Source of the DNA: Sympetrum striolatum
Lineage: Eukaryota > Arthropoda > Insecta > Odonata > Libellulidae
Direction: 5' to 3'
Assembly: GCA_947579665.1 (NCBI GenBank)
Contig: CANPUZ010000053.1
Coordinates: forward strand, 124,001-188,000
Length of the DNA stretch: 64,000 nucleotides
The notes beneath the pieces were generated by a model. The model was not told the origin of the DNA and made no database searches. It saw only the letters and a program-made list of their open reading frames with translations. Positions 10,456-22,024 of this stretch are shown here, piece by piece; the stretch's first letter is position 1, and each line of letters begins with the position of its first letter. A program made the translations under genes and the position numbers.

Positions 10456-13400
10456 CCCCTCCTCATCACCGCCACAGTTCATTGCCTCATCGGGGCGGAG
10501 GGGTGTTAACGGAGGTTGGAGGCGATGCATAGCCCAGGTTCAACCATGCTAAGAAGGCTTCAACAATATCTCCGGCCAAATAATGAAAGTGGCATTCACC
10601 AACCGGCAGTAGGACAGCCTGGTGAATTATTGTCCTAACCCCCCAAATACAAGTACAATTTTCATGATGAGCTTCTTTAATGGAAATATATCCGGACGTA
10701 AAAGCACCACCCATTCGGATGTCCGGGAGGTGGTGGCATTGAAGAGGTCCATCATGAAGAAAAGAATTACTACCCTGCAATTCACAACCTACAACTGCCG
10801 CAGCTTGAAGAGTGAAGAACGACTGCTGGAACTACTCAATGAAGCAGAGAAGATAAAATGGGATATCATCGGTCTCAGCGAAGTCAGAAGAAAATCAGAA
10901 GAGCTACTTACACTGAAGGAAGGACACTTATTCTTTTACAGGGGCACCAAGGAAGGAAGAAATGGAGGCGTTGGATTTTTGATCAACAAGAGATGGAAGG
11001 ATAATGTGGTGAAAATCGAAGGTGTATCAGATAGAATTTGTAAACTCATACTGAAGATCAATGAGCGTTACTCAGTACAGGTCATCCAAGTCTACGCACC
11101 AACAGCGGCAAGCAGCGAAGAGGAAATTGAAAACTTCTACCAAACTCTCGGCACTGAACATGACAAGGAGGCCCACTACTATAAAGTCATTATGGGAGAT
11201 TTTAATGCTCGTGTAGGGCAGCGGGAAACTGATGACACTGTCGCAGGACAATATGGACTGGGCCAGAGAAATGAGCGAGGTCACCGCTTAGTAGAGTTTG
11301 CAGAATGCACCAATATGTATATAACAAATACATACTTTAAGAAAAATCCTACAAGGAAATGGACGTGGAGAGGTCCCAATGGAACAAAAAATGAAATAGA
11401 CTACATATTGGTAAACAGACTCTACACTGTAACTAACTGTGAAGTTTTGAATAATTTCAACACTGGAAGTGACCACAGAATTGTTAGATGCAGAATCAAT
11501 ATTAACCCCCGGATGGAACGAGAGAAGTTGGTTTCTTGCAAGAAGGAGGAGATAAATATTGATAAACTATCAAATAACGAGAAAAAGTTTCAGCTGAAAC
11601 TTAGAAATAGATTCTCAGCACTTCAGGAGGAAGAACTCGAAACCAAAGTTATGGAAATTGTAAAGAAAGCGGCAGAGGAAGTAGCAAGCATGCCAAGAAA
11701 ACCTAAGGATAAGAAATTTAGTGATAGAACCCGGAAAATGATGAAACGACGGAAGGAACTGAAGAATTTAAACACTCCAAGAGATAATATCGAATATGCC
11801 GAGCTTTGCAAAGCCATCAGATTAGCAATCAAGGAAGACGTGAGGAATTTTAATGAAAAGATTGTGCAAGAGGCCATAGAAAATAACAAAAGCATAAAGA
11901 GGGTTAGAAGACGCCTAGCAATTGGTAAGAAACAGATTTTAGCCTTACAGAAAGGAGATGGCACCACAACATATAACAGACCAGCAATATTGAGGATTGT
12001 AGCAGAATACTTTGGCAACCTATACAAGAAGATAGGAAACGCCGAAGAGGAGAACCAAGATGAAAGCCAAAGCTCACAAAATCTCCTCTCAATCCTCCCA
12101 GAAGAAGTAATGGCGGCGATTAAGCAGATGAAGAATGGGAAAGCAGGAGGAGCAGATGGGGTGTTGGCGGAATATCTGAAAGCTGGTGGAACAGAAATTG
12201 CTAATGTTTTAGCACAATTATTCAGTAATTGTCTAAAACAAGGAATGATTCCCAAGGAATGGAACCACGCAAGGATTGCCCTTCTGCACAAGAAAGGAAG
12301 CAAAGAAGATTTGAAGAACTATCGCCCCATTAGCCTCCTTCCAGTTGTCTACAAAACATTCATGAGGATAATAGCGGAACGTCTTAAGATGACCCTGTCT
12401 TCAGCCCAGCCTAGAGAACAAGCGGGATTCCGGAAAGGCTTCAGCACTATGGACCACATCCACACACTACAGGAAATTATAAACAGAACGAATGAATACG
12501 AGATGCCACTCGTCCTTTGCTTTGTAGATTATGAACAGGCCTTCGACTCGGTAAGTACCTCCTCCACTCTGAAAGCTCTGAAGAATCAAGGGATAGATTC
12601 TGAGTACATCCGCCTCTTGCGCAGTGTCTACGAGAATGCCACAGCTTCTGTAATGCTTCATGAAGAGACCGATGAATTCAAGATTGAGAAGGGAGTTCGA
12701 CAAGGTGACGGTCTATCTCCCATCTTGTTCACAGCCATTTTAGAAGAAGTTTTTAAAACCCTTGATTGGGAAGAGAAGGGGTTAAGAGTAAATGGGGAGT
12801 ACATCAGTCACCTCCGTTTTGCAGATGATATAGTTCTCTTTGCAGCTAACGCAGAAGATCTAACTTCAAGACTTGAAGAGCTAAACAAAGCAGGACAGAA
12901 GATAGGACTCAGGATAAACCTAACAAAAACAAAGGTTATGTATAATTCTTTTACAGTGCAAGAGCCAGTCAAACTTCAAGGAAAACCTCTGGATGTTTGC
13001 TTGGAATACACATACCTGGGACAACTTGTAACAACAGGAGAGAAAAACAGGATTAATGAAGTAAACAGAAGAATGAAACTTGGCTGGAGCGCATTTGGAA
13101 GGAACTCACACATTCTGAAGTCAAGAATGCCAATGGTTTTGAAGAGGAAGGTCTTCAACCAATGCATTTTACCTGTCTTGACCTATGGAAGTGAAACTTG
13201 GGTGTTAAATGCTGCAATAACCCAGAGACTTCAGACAACGCAAAGGAGCATGGAGCGCTGCATGCTGGGAATCACAAGAAGAGACAGGAAACGAAACACT
13301 TGGGTGAGAATGATGACTGGAGTTACAGACATAATAGATAAGGTAAGATCACTGAAATGGAGGTGGGCCGGCCATATTGCAAGAAGAAACGACAACCGTT

Positions 13401-13606
13401 GGACATCTGCAGTTCTCAACTGGATACCAAGAGATGTGAAGAGACCAAGAAGACGACCTATGGACAGGTGGAACAGAGACATCATCAAGTACTTAGGTGT
13501 AACGTGGCAACGAGAAGCTCAGGACAGAGAAAATTGGAAAGTACTTGGGGAGGCCTACATCCGACGTCGGATTGAAAATGGCTGATGATGATGATGATGA
13601 TGATGA
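10456..13606 (+). mobile_element. full-length RTE-clade non-LTR retrotransposon
   Basis: An 11-bp target duplication TATCCAGAGAT flanks the element at 10445-10455 and 13607-13617, and copy B has the empty site at 44620-44631. The element has a GC-richer 5' region of about 165 bases, one ORF (10622-13585) and a 3' tail of ATG/TGA trinucleotide repeats directly after the stop codon, as RTE-clade elements usually have. There is no poly-A tail. Full length, open frame and clean target duplication mark it as the youngest LINE copy in the window. Confidence 0.93.
10622..13585 (+). CDS. RTE polyprotein: AP-like endonuclease plus reverse transcriptase
   Basis: The 987-aa protein performs target-primed reverse transcription of its own RNA. 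The endonuclease (about residues 50-290) keeps TTYNCRSL, catalytic Glu87 in GLSEVRR, Asp193/Asn195 in MGDFNARVG and Ser283-Asp284-His285 in GSDHR. The reverse transcriptase (about 500-830) keeps the fingers motif LKNYRPISLLP, motif A FVDYEQAFD (Asp636), motif B VRQGDGLSPILF and motif C FADD (733-736). A basic C-terminal region ends in RPRRRPMDRW and a short tail. The upstream Met was taken because the frame is open; Met15, Met16 or Met45 could be the true start, since the endonuclease begins only at about residue 50. The stop TGA is the first unit of the 3' trinucleotide tail. All catalytic residues I can check are present, so the copy may be active. It is often annotated as craniofacial development protein 2-like. 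Confidence 0.95.
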   Translation: MNYCPNPPNTSTIFMMSFFNGNISGRKSTTHSDVREVVALKRSIMKKRITTLQFTTYNCRSLKSEERLLELLNEAEKIKWDIIGLSEVRRKSEELLTLKEGHLFFYRGTKEGRNGGVGFLINKRWKDNVVKIEGVSDRICKLILKINERYSVQVIQVYAPTAASSEEEIENFYQTLGTEHDKEAHYYKVIMGDFNARVGQRETDDTVAGQYGLGQRNERGHRLVEFAECTNMYITNTYFKKNPTRKWTWRGPNGTKNEIDYILVNRLYTVTNCEVLNNFNTGSDHRIVRCRININPRMEREKLVSCKKEEINIDKLSNNEKKFQLKLRNRFSALQEEELETKVMEIVKKAAEEVASMPRKPKDKKFSDRTRKMMKRRKELKNLNTPRDNIEYAELCKAIRLAIKEDVRNFNEKIVQEAIENNKSIKRVRRRLAIGKKQILALQKGDGTTTYNRPAILRIVAEYFGNLYKKIGNAEEENQDESQSSQNLLSILPEEVMAAIKQMKNGKAGGADGVLAEYLKAGGTEIANVLAQLFSNCLKQGMIPKEWNHARIALLHKKGSKEDLKNYRPISLLPVVYKTFMRIIAERLKMTLSSAQPREQAGFRKGFSTMDHIHTLQEIINRTNEYEMPLVLCFVDYEQAFDSVSTSSTLKALKNQGIDSEYIRLLRSVYENATASVMLHEETDEFKIEKGVRQGDGLSPILFTAILEEVFKTLDWEEKGLRVNGEYISHLRFADDIVLFAANAEDLTSRLEELNKAGQKIGLRINLTKTKVMYNSFTVQEPVKLQGKPLDVCLEYTYLGQLVTTGEKNRINEVNRRMKLGWSAFGRNSHILKSRMPMVLKRKVFNQCILPVLTYGSETWVLNAAITQRLQTTQRSMERCMLGITRRDRKRNTWVRMMTGVTDIIDKVRSLKWRWAGHIARRNDNRWTSAVLNWIPRDVKRPRRRPMDRWNRDIIKYLGVTWQREAQDRENWKVLGEAYIRRRIENG

Positions 13607-13617
13607 TATCCAGAGAT

Positions 13618-14091
13618 GCCTCTATACATATATAGTTGATGTTGGTATATACTATCAATGAAGCTCACTGGTTAAAGTTCATTTTGACTCATTTTCCCCA
13701 AATATCTCTTTGCTTCAACCAAAAACGTGATCAGAGTAATTTTTTATTTTCTTTGGGGATAAATTTATGCGTATATTTATTCTGTCTCATTTCTATTTAT
13801 ATGTTAATTGTTTCTTAATAGTTGTTATTTTTGTTATTAGTTAATTATTTGTGAAACCGGTTGCAAATTAATTTGCATCAGTGAAATATTGTCAATTAAT
13901 TTGTTTGTATATTATATGATAATTATGCTTAGATCGGTTAAATCAGAATTAATCTAAAAAACGCATTATTAAGACGTATGAGAATTGTTTTATTTTATAT
14001 TAATGGACAACAAACATTAATATTGTTTCTTTTGATTAAATTTGTTTTTAATTTAATATTTCTTTTAACATGAGTTTCTTGTAAATGTTTA
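13618..14091. other. duplicated non-coding stretch after the RTE
   Basis: This completes the module tip and continues into AT-rich DNA matching 44632-45102. The 60-aa frames here are not equally preserved in the two copies. Confidence 0.35.
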
Positions 14092-14431
14092 CGTATCTCT
14101 TAACAGCCTACATTGTGCATTTACTTTGCTTTTTAAATCATTTTAATTTTGTGCTCTTGAAACTACCACATTTAACTGTCCATGAGAAGAAACCTCATGT
14201 TATAAATACACACCTACATTATCAAATGTCTGTTCTCGCGACTTATTAATAGTTATCGCCAATATTAAGTGAAGCTGGCGTCTCTTCGAAATAAAAGGTA
14301 GTTTCACTGAGTGCCAAAATCATTCGTGGTATAAAAACCTTTATCCCACTTCTTACTTCTGGTTTTAATATCCGTAGAAACTTAAAACTGAAGGTGAAAG
14401 AAGTCAAATAACGAACACATACACTGAGCAA
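14092..14431 (-). pseudogene. Helitron/PIF1-type helicase C-terminal relic, copy A
   Basis: Minus-strand translation gives, across two frames, VRSGIKVFIPRMILAL then TFYFEETPASLN, and RRDASFTLILAITINKSREQ, TFDNVGVYL and SSHGQLNVVVSRAQN. The run VFIPR, then a TINKSxxQTF motif, then a SHGQLxVxxSR motif matches the C-terminal end of PIF1-family helicases as carried by Helitrons. A frameshift and several stops show it is dead. The same relic occurs at 45103-45436. It may be what is left of a Helitron body, but I see no matching Helitron ends nearby. Confidence 0.6.
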
Positions 14432-17400
14432 TGCTTTTTATTTTTTTTGTCTATTTATAATGCTATATCCATGGTCACATAGATACACATATATATCTAT
14501 ATATGATGAGGAACGAACACAAAATAGCTTTTTATTATATTAAGAAGATTATGTTCATTGATCAGCGAAGGTTGTATGTGTAGTGTGAGGTGCGTCAAGT
14601 CCACAAATGAGGAAATAGGGATCTAAGTTACAATATCTTGATTTATATGAAGTATAAAGTTTGCTTTTCCTAATAAATGTTAATTCTAAAAAGCCTCTCT
14701 ACAGAAAGTGTTGATGATTGATTGAATTTGAGAGAATATTATGGAAGATTCAGTGAATACATGTCTGTTTTTAGCATTGGTCCATTTAAGCTTCCATAAG
14801 TTTCACTGAATTTTAATGCAAATATCTCAAGCTGTTTATGCAGAAAAAGCGTTAACATAAAATCATTATGTTGTTTGCTTTGAAAGTACTCTCACAATAT
14901 TTCTAGGATAACTTGAAACATCAATCATGGGATGGGATATCAATATAAACATTATTACAATATTCTGGTTATGTTTGTAAATGATTCACTTAATTTTTAT
15001 TTCATTAAAAATTTTGATTCTTAAATATCTCTGTCAGAATTTAATGTATGAATATACAATCAAATACAAAAGTTACGGATAATATACTTCAATACAACTT
15101 TTGTTTGAAACAGTTTTAGTATCATAAGTCATATATTGGCCACATCATATTTTTTGCAAATGTTATAAGATTATTCTAATAAACCTTTTTATTTTTGCAT
15201 AAACATGTTTCTTTATTTCTACTTAAAGTACCCCAATTTGACGGAGCAGATAACTTGAACTTGGCATCCTTAAATCTCTAAATTCTGTGTACATAGTGAG
15301 GATCCATTTTTAATTTCCTTTTGTGTGTCTGGAAATTATTCTTTATTGTCCATAGTAAAAATTCCTGCTGTTCCTGTGATGGAGATTCACCAAGTGACGT
15401 CCTCAGTGCTTGATTATACACACAGTAATCAACTAATTAATTAGGACGATAAGTTGAAAGATGTGAAGGAAATCAGAGTGAGGAAAGTCTTCCAGTGCCA
15501 AAAAGTTGAACTTTCTACTTTTACGGACCCAAGGATTACTGGCACTAGTAATCTCTGCATGCGGAAACGCAGCCTTGCAAGCTTTTATAGGTTAGGAATT
15601 GCTCCTTGATACTTTCAACTGAGCTATTTTTTCTGATATTTTCAAGTAAATTCAAAGTATTTCAATGTATGAGCCACATAATCGAAATTAGATCAATAGA
15701 AGACAATTTTGTTTTTGGGGAAAGAAGAAATACCAGTAATAAGTACCTCCCAGAAATAATTTCATCATTAGGATTTATTCTGGCTTAAAAGTAGACTTGA
15801 ATAACACTCTAATAAGTGAGGCAAGTATTGTGGGGTTGGCAGATAGGTAAGGTACACCTACGTCTGATTTTCCCTGAAGTACCATAATATTAGGACCCAA
15901 TATTATCTAGAGTTATTATTGTATTTATCAAATTTTAAGCTTGAATTTAATTTCCATCCCCAATTCATTGCTGTCCCACTCTTCCAAATAAGCACTAAAT
16001 CATGGCTTTAAAGTTTTTCCAGATCAAAAGAATACATTAACATTAATATCAATAAATGTTTGCTCATAGTTTCCATTTCAAATGACTTGCAAGACATCTC
16101 ATTATCATAGGTTCACAACCTATGATTTACATCATACATTAGGTAGAATGTGTTAAGGGTCGAAGTTAATCCTTCGACCTGAAGATACTGACTGGATAAT
16201 CAGCGAAACTTTAGTCACCAAGCCAATCTACGGAGACGCACACCCGATAAAATGCAGAGAGCATATACAATGTAATGTCTGCTACGTCCCTATGCCTTGT
16301 TGCCTGTTTTTAATCCTCATGGTTATTAAACAGTTCATTTTAGTACTCCCCCACCGTCTTATTTTCACTTTCAATTCATTGCCCTGTACTTATTTTCATT
16401 CCATTTAATCATTTCCACATTTTCCTCTCTTTCCGTCATACTCGTAGTTTCATTTTTCCTATAATTTTCAATTGCAAAGTACGAAATATCCAAAATTGGG
16501 AATCTGAACGCGCTTTACAGCCAAGAACGAAAACTAACTTACAACGTCATTATGTGTACGTGGAAGGAGGCCGATGAAGAAATGCAATAAAAGTTTTTGA
16601 TAGGGTTGTGTCATCAACAGAACAAATCCTTGGAACTACTATGTATATTCCAAAGTAGAGATGATTTAAAACAATCTCTCGGGGAGACATGTGTTTTTTA
16701 ATCGGGTTGAGACTCATTATCCTTTTGCCAAATAACCTTTATGCAGAATTATAACGTCAGTTACAATATCCGTGTTTCCATTGAAATTGCAATATTAGCT
16801 GCAATGCAAACAATGTTTCCGCCCCTTTGCTTTCCCCTCACCTCCATTCCGTCAGTATTCCACGGATTACGTCAACACCATTCGTGACGCATCCTTCTGC
16901 CACAAGCTTTTGCGAGAGCTGAGAAAGCATTTATCACAATGTTTCCGACACCAAAAGGCTGTAGCGTCAAAAGTTGAAGATAGAAACAGAGATGTCAGTA
17001 ATATCCTCAGTGGCCATTAAATACACCAACTGCTCAAGGGGGCGGCGGCTGGACCTCAGCACCCCTTCAATATGACTTGAGCACAGAACGCCACCATAAG
17101 ACTTCTCAGCGCCACCGTTGGGAACCACTGATGTAGATTCGTGGGAAGTGCAACCAGCAACATCGTCGAGGTAGGTCTTGCCTATCGCCACTGAAGCTTA
17201 CTTATGATTAGTTTTACAACTGTTTTTGTTACATTGCATTTTTAGTTAATATTATTAAACTGAACAAAAATTCTTCGCAGCAGCGATCTTAATGCTGAAG
17301 AGAACTTTATAATGACCATAGAAGTTTATGCTTATGGTTCAATATACGCTAACTGCCTTCTTCATATGGTTAAAAATTGAGTAATATAAGTTGTATTTAC

Positions 17401-18317
17401 AGACTGGCAAAATGCTTGAAATGTAAGTAAATTAAAAAGTATTTATTTTCCTAACGAAATAGACGGAAGGGCGTGGGATTGTTGAAGCTGCCTCAAGGTC
17501 CTTTCCCATAATTTATGCAATCAGTGCTGTTCGATAAAGAGAATCTTTCATGAGAATATTCGCCACAAAAACTGTAGCGGAGGTGATGAATTTAGTTTTT
17601 TCGTTTAGTTGTTTTGACAATGACTGAAGTGTTTAAATGGATGGGAAATATTTCAGAAAAGACGAAAAATTACTTGGAATTCTTACTGATTGATGGAGAT
17701 GATGGTTTCAGTTAAAGATATTGTTTGGTGTTCATAAAATAATTGCCTACAAGTAATTGTAGTCTAAAAACGTTCCACCAATCCGCTATCGCTGTTTGGA
17801 CTGTAGACAATGTTTATACTAAATTGATTCTTACACTATTACGAAACTTAAGGGCAATAGTTAGAAATATGGCACTCGTTATATCAATACTTCAGACTAC
17901 TTTTCTTAATTGACGTAATTCCCTGTCCTTTCTGCATGGAGACGGACAACTACCAAGAGATCACTTGCTATAATCGTTATCGGTATTAAACTATCGTTAG
18001 ATGCAGTCCTCGTTATGATGGACTTCTACTGTATGTATTCTAATTGAGAACAGCTATAAAAAGTCGTGCTTTGTGAAGCTTGGAAAGTTCTATGATAGGG
18101 TAATTAATTAAATAATTTATATTTCTTGGAATCAGTAATATTTTCTCTTTATACCACATTTAAGGAAGCAGGTTGCGCAGAAATGTGTATTGCCATATTT
18201 GTTACATTCAGTTTTTTGAAAAAATATTGATTAATTTAAAAAAAGAATCGATTCAAAGGTAAAGGATTTAGGAATATTCAGCAAACAATAATACAAATTA
18301 ACATTTTTTCCTCCATA
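14432..18317. other. long duplicated non-coding interval downstream of ZNF-A
   Basis: Matches 45437-49326 throughout. No exon with splice sites is convincing. A 74-codon frame on the minus strand (16967-17191) is open in both copies, but its amino-acid changes look neutral. It contains CAGTGGTTCCCAAC, a string typical of hAT MITE ends. Otherwise I see nothing in this stretch. Confidence 0.4.
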
Positions 18318-18323
18318 TTTATT
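18318..18323 (-). promoter_or_regulatory. poly-A signal of ZNF-A (AATAAA on minus strand)
   Basis: TTTATT on the plus strand is AATAAA about 60 bases past the ZNF-A stop codon. It is preserved in copy B at 49327-49332. Confidence 0.5.
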
Positions 18324-18383
18324 AGCAGTCTTCAGTAAAGAAACATATGAATATGCTAAAGGGACAAACAGTAAATAAGAATA

Positions 18384-20818
18384 TCAATTTTTTCTCCAAT
18401 GAGTTAATACATGTTGATTCTTATTTCGCTTAGTCTTGAATCTCTTATCACAAATATCACAGACATATGGTTTCTCTGAAGAATGAATGAGCGAATGCTC
18501 CTTCAGATCACCCTTTAGATTAAAACATTTCAAGCAAACTTTGCATTCAAATGGCTTCTCTTTTGTATGTGTTCTTAAGTGATTTCTAAGAGTAGAACTA
18601 TCCCTAAAACACTTCCCACAAGAGCTACATTTAAATTTACTACTATGCAAATTAGAATGTCTCCATAGCCCAAATTTAGAACTAAATTTCTTTGCACATA
18701 AGTCACAAGAATACTGCCTTTTTTTGGTTCCCTTTTTACCTTTTCCAGAATTAGTTTCGTCTCTAAGATGCCTGAGCTCGTGTTTATACCTCACATTGTC
18801 GAACTTAAAAGTTTTATCACATTTACTACAGCTAAATGGTCTTTCATCATAATGGACCCTCATATGGTCGCCCAAATTCCACTTTCTTCTACAACTTTTT
18901 TTACATTTATCACAAATAAACCCACTCTTAGAAAAAGGGGCTTTTAATTGAGACCTTCCCGATTTTCTAACATCCAGAATGCTCTTTGACATCTCAGAAG
19001 ACAGTGATTCCTCTTCTGGTTCAATATCATCTCTTAGATCTTCCTCACGTATCCCCTTTTTTGTGTCTCTCATCTCAACGGAGATACTTTGAGTAGAGCA
19101 AATGCTCTCTCCCTCAAACGGACTCCCAACAGCTTCTTCTGAAGCCTCCAAACTCAACATATTCGTTGAATGCGAAGACCGAGGGGTCTGAAATGAAGAA
19201 AATAGTAATCAGTATTGATAAGAAATGTGTTATAGATATTTTTGATAGCATACATTACTCGTAAACATATCAACAGTGATATATTTATGTGTCATGAGGT
19301 TTCCCAGTCACAATTACTTTACTACACAAACCCTATTTGCAACCCAAATAAATATATAGCAAAGTATGAGAAATGGACATTCAAGAGTAGATATTAATAT
19401 TAGAACATAATTACAATACCGAGAATTATAATTACCTGAATTGCTTCCTCTTGGTCAATAATTAGCTCCTCTTGCTTCAGCTCGAAGTTTATCCCTTGCG
19501 TTGTCTAAATTGGAAAAAAATTGCTTTCATTAATTCAGAATAATAAAAGAAAAGGTTATCACAAAATACAGAAGTAAAATCCCTAACAACATTCTATGAG
19601 CATTATTCTGATTTAAATTCCCAGTCAAAGTGAGAACAATACTTATGATTAATGAATAAATTCAATGCTCACCACTTCTGATGAAGCTGACTCTTGTTGA
19701 ATAATCATGATGTTTCCGTCTGCTTGCAGTAATGATTCAGAGCCGTCTCCCTAAAGAAAAGAACAGTAATGTCAATCTATCATAGTCGGGAAATCAAAAA
19801 ATCTCATTTGAAACCAAAAAGATACTAATTATGATGCTCACTTCAGTATCCATTGGTCTTTTCAAATCCTCTGGCATCTGCCATTCTTCTATATCTATCT
19901 CCTCTTTGATATTAACCTGGAAAAATATTCAAATTTACGTATATTTTTCCGAATCAGACATGAATAAACATAATTGTCAAATACCTATTAAACATTTAAA
20001 TACCAATGGTAGTATGTTTATCAAATTTATATATAATATACATCTCCGTAAACTCACCGGAGGATTAGAATCGGATGCCAATGGCGTGTCACCATTCTCG
20101 CTATTGCCACAATCTTCCACAGAATCCTAAAGGTAAGACAATTTTTCGGATGTACATTAAATGTACTGAAATATATATTTAAATGAAATTCAAACCAGTT
20201 CACTTCAATATTATTTGAGAGAGTACTCACAGGCCTTATCTCGTTCAACAATTTTACAATCTCTTCCTTTGCAAAATGAACATTGATCTTGTAGCTGTTG
20301 AATTCGAGCATTTTCCAAGAGCAAGGTGCACATATTAGAGGTGGCAGACCGTCGTCGGGGCAAATCTAACAAATATAAAATATAATTATTAATCCAATAA
20401 AGGCAATCACACGTTACAGCAACATCTATTATCCCGCGAGAATTCAAGCGCTAAGTTAACATAATTCCCAAATTCGTTCGTGCAAACAACCGGCACCACA
20501 TTTGGATCAAACTTCGGTAAAATTTGACTTTCGTGGGGTTTGGGTTTAATTTTTTTTTTACTAAAAATACCCCGTTTTCGAAGATTTTTTCAGGGAAGAC
20601 ACTTGAAATATTGCGGCATATTATGCAATTTTACCCTTAAAACAACCACAACGTAAGCCTAAAAGACATCACAGCTAACTAACCTCTAGAGCGTACACGT
20701 TGTTCAATACTTGGTAAATCAGTTCACCTGAAGGAGACTGGCTGGAGAAAATATTTCTGAGAGAAAAAGTCTCTCTCAGGCATAGCCGACAGAAGGAATT
20801 AATAACAACTTCGCCCAT
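18384..20818 (-). CDS. ZAD domain C2H2 zinc-finger protein, ZNF-A, seven exons
   Basis: A putative sequence-specific DNA-binding transcription factor of the insect ZAD class. Exons on the minus strand are 20818-20684, 20365-20231, 20126-20058, 19916-19842, 19750-19673, 19504-19436 and 19187-18384. All introns are phase 0 with GT..AG borders and add up to 454 aa. Exons 1-2 encode the ZAD dimerisation domain with zinc ligands C10-RL-C13 and C57-AP-C60. Exons 3-6 are short acidic linkers. The last exon holds six C2H2 fingers (about residues 279-451) starting CDKC, CSKC, CDLC, CSSC, CKVC and CDIC, with a KGKKGTKKR basic insert between fingers 2 and 3. Finger 1 has Cys in place of the usual core Phe. 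The start at 20818 is chosen because ZAD domains lie close to the N-terminus; an in-frame ATG at 20887 would add 23 residues. The gene is intact, with paralogue ZNF-B at 49468-52379. Confidence 0.87.
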
Positions 20819-21989
20819 CTTCGGAAAGGATAAAAGATAATGGAAGCCAATATATGAACTCTCTAAGTTTTGAATTATAATAAACAATATCCGTGCTTAT
20901 CACCGATACAAATCTAATTGTATCAGAAATATTACACCAGAACACAGATATTAGATCCAGAACTAGACACGACAAGCTCTTAAGGGAAGACTCATATCGC
21001 GACTGAGCGAGCGACGCCGGCGACTCATCCAATGAAAATGTATTTCCGGCTGCTGTCAAAAGTGCAATCATATAGATTTCAGATTGTCGAAATAAGAAGT
21101 ATTTACTTAGAATTTTTATCAAAACGGTAATAAAATAAGAAGATTAATATTACTTTGGTATTCCGCCGAATGGGCTTGTTGTTCGCCTACATATCTTTTA
21201 GACGCACATAAGCTTGAAAGAACCTTTAAAGGCGGATAGCACGAAACGAAGTTTTCTGTAAACTTTCAAGGGCTAATAATGTTTGACGAGTTATGAACTG
21301 ATCCTTGAAAAGAATATATCGGTAACGGCTGTAAATAGATTTCAGTTCATTTTTATTTATTAATTATTTAGTTAAGAATATATCTCAGTTAAATGTGGAA
21401 TAAGTGTTTATACCATAACCAGCTGAAGCGCCCGTTGATTCTCTACGGGGAATATTGAAGGAGATTAAATTCAACGGCGTTAAATACTAAATATGGTATT
21501 GTTAATGTTCATTATCTTTTAAAAAGTGTTAAAACTAATCAGCTAATTTGTACAGTCCAATTCTTTCCCCAATTAAGTAAAAATCAATGATTCTGTGAAA
21601 TCGAGAGGGGTATCAGAAGATAAGGTACAACGTAAACAAAGCATACGTAAGCTTTCTTTCGATGAAACCAAAATGCAAATTTCTGAGATTATAATTTTCT
21701 TCGATAATTAGTTATTATGTGATTTGGTAGCCTTAAAATTGTAATATTACAAGATGATTAACATACTTCAAAAACAATTTCTAGTGAATTTATCGGACAT
21801 TTTTGTAACTAGTGGGATGACGGAATTCCTTAACTCGATACCTGAAAATAAAAACTGTTATTATTACGTTTGATATCAATGCCTTTTGATTTGATGATTG
21901 CTTTTAGTTCTCTTTTGCTTCATAGATTTTAACTTGAAATTCGGCCCAAGCGCAAACATTCGAGCATCGATATTGCGTACTTCTCCATT
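20819..21989. other. upstream region of ZNF-A, no gene recognised
   Basis: The probable 5' flank of ZNF-A. It matches copy B up to about 21496, then has about 300 bases (21497-21800) absent from B, with ACTAGTGGGATGACGGAATT resuming the match. I see no transposon ends on this segment, so it may equally be a deletion in B. Confidence 0.4.
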
Positions 21990-22024
21990 AACAGTTGTTG
22001 GAGAAAAAGGCTGACAACCAGCTG

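Noticed and set aside
11623..12303. 226-aa minus-strand frame, and similar frames opposite the other RTE copies (for example 38670-39353, 60776-61459)
   Set aside because: Antisense shadows of the RTE linker and RT coding region; hydrophobic composition arises from the complement of Lys/Glu-rich codons.
17008..17130. Small element between CAGTGG and CCACTG
   Set aside because: Only six matching terminal bases and no matching flanking duplication.
16967..17191. 74-codon minus-strand frame open in both duplicates (also 47993-48217)
   Set aside because: About nine of 74 residues differ, at a rate similar to flanking DNA, with no domain, no clear splice sites and a hAT-MITE-like string CAGTGGTTCCCAAC inside. 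Probably non-coding.
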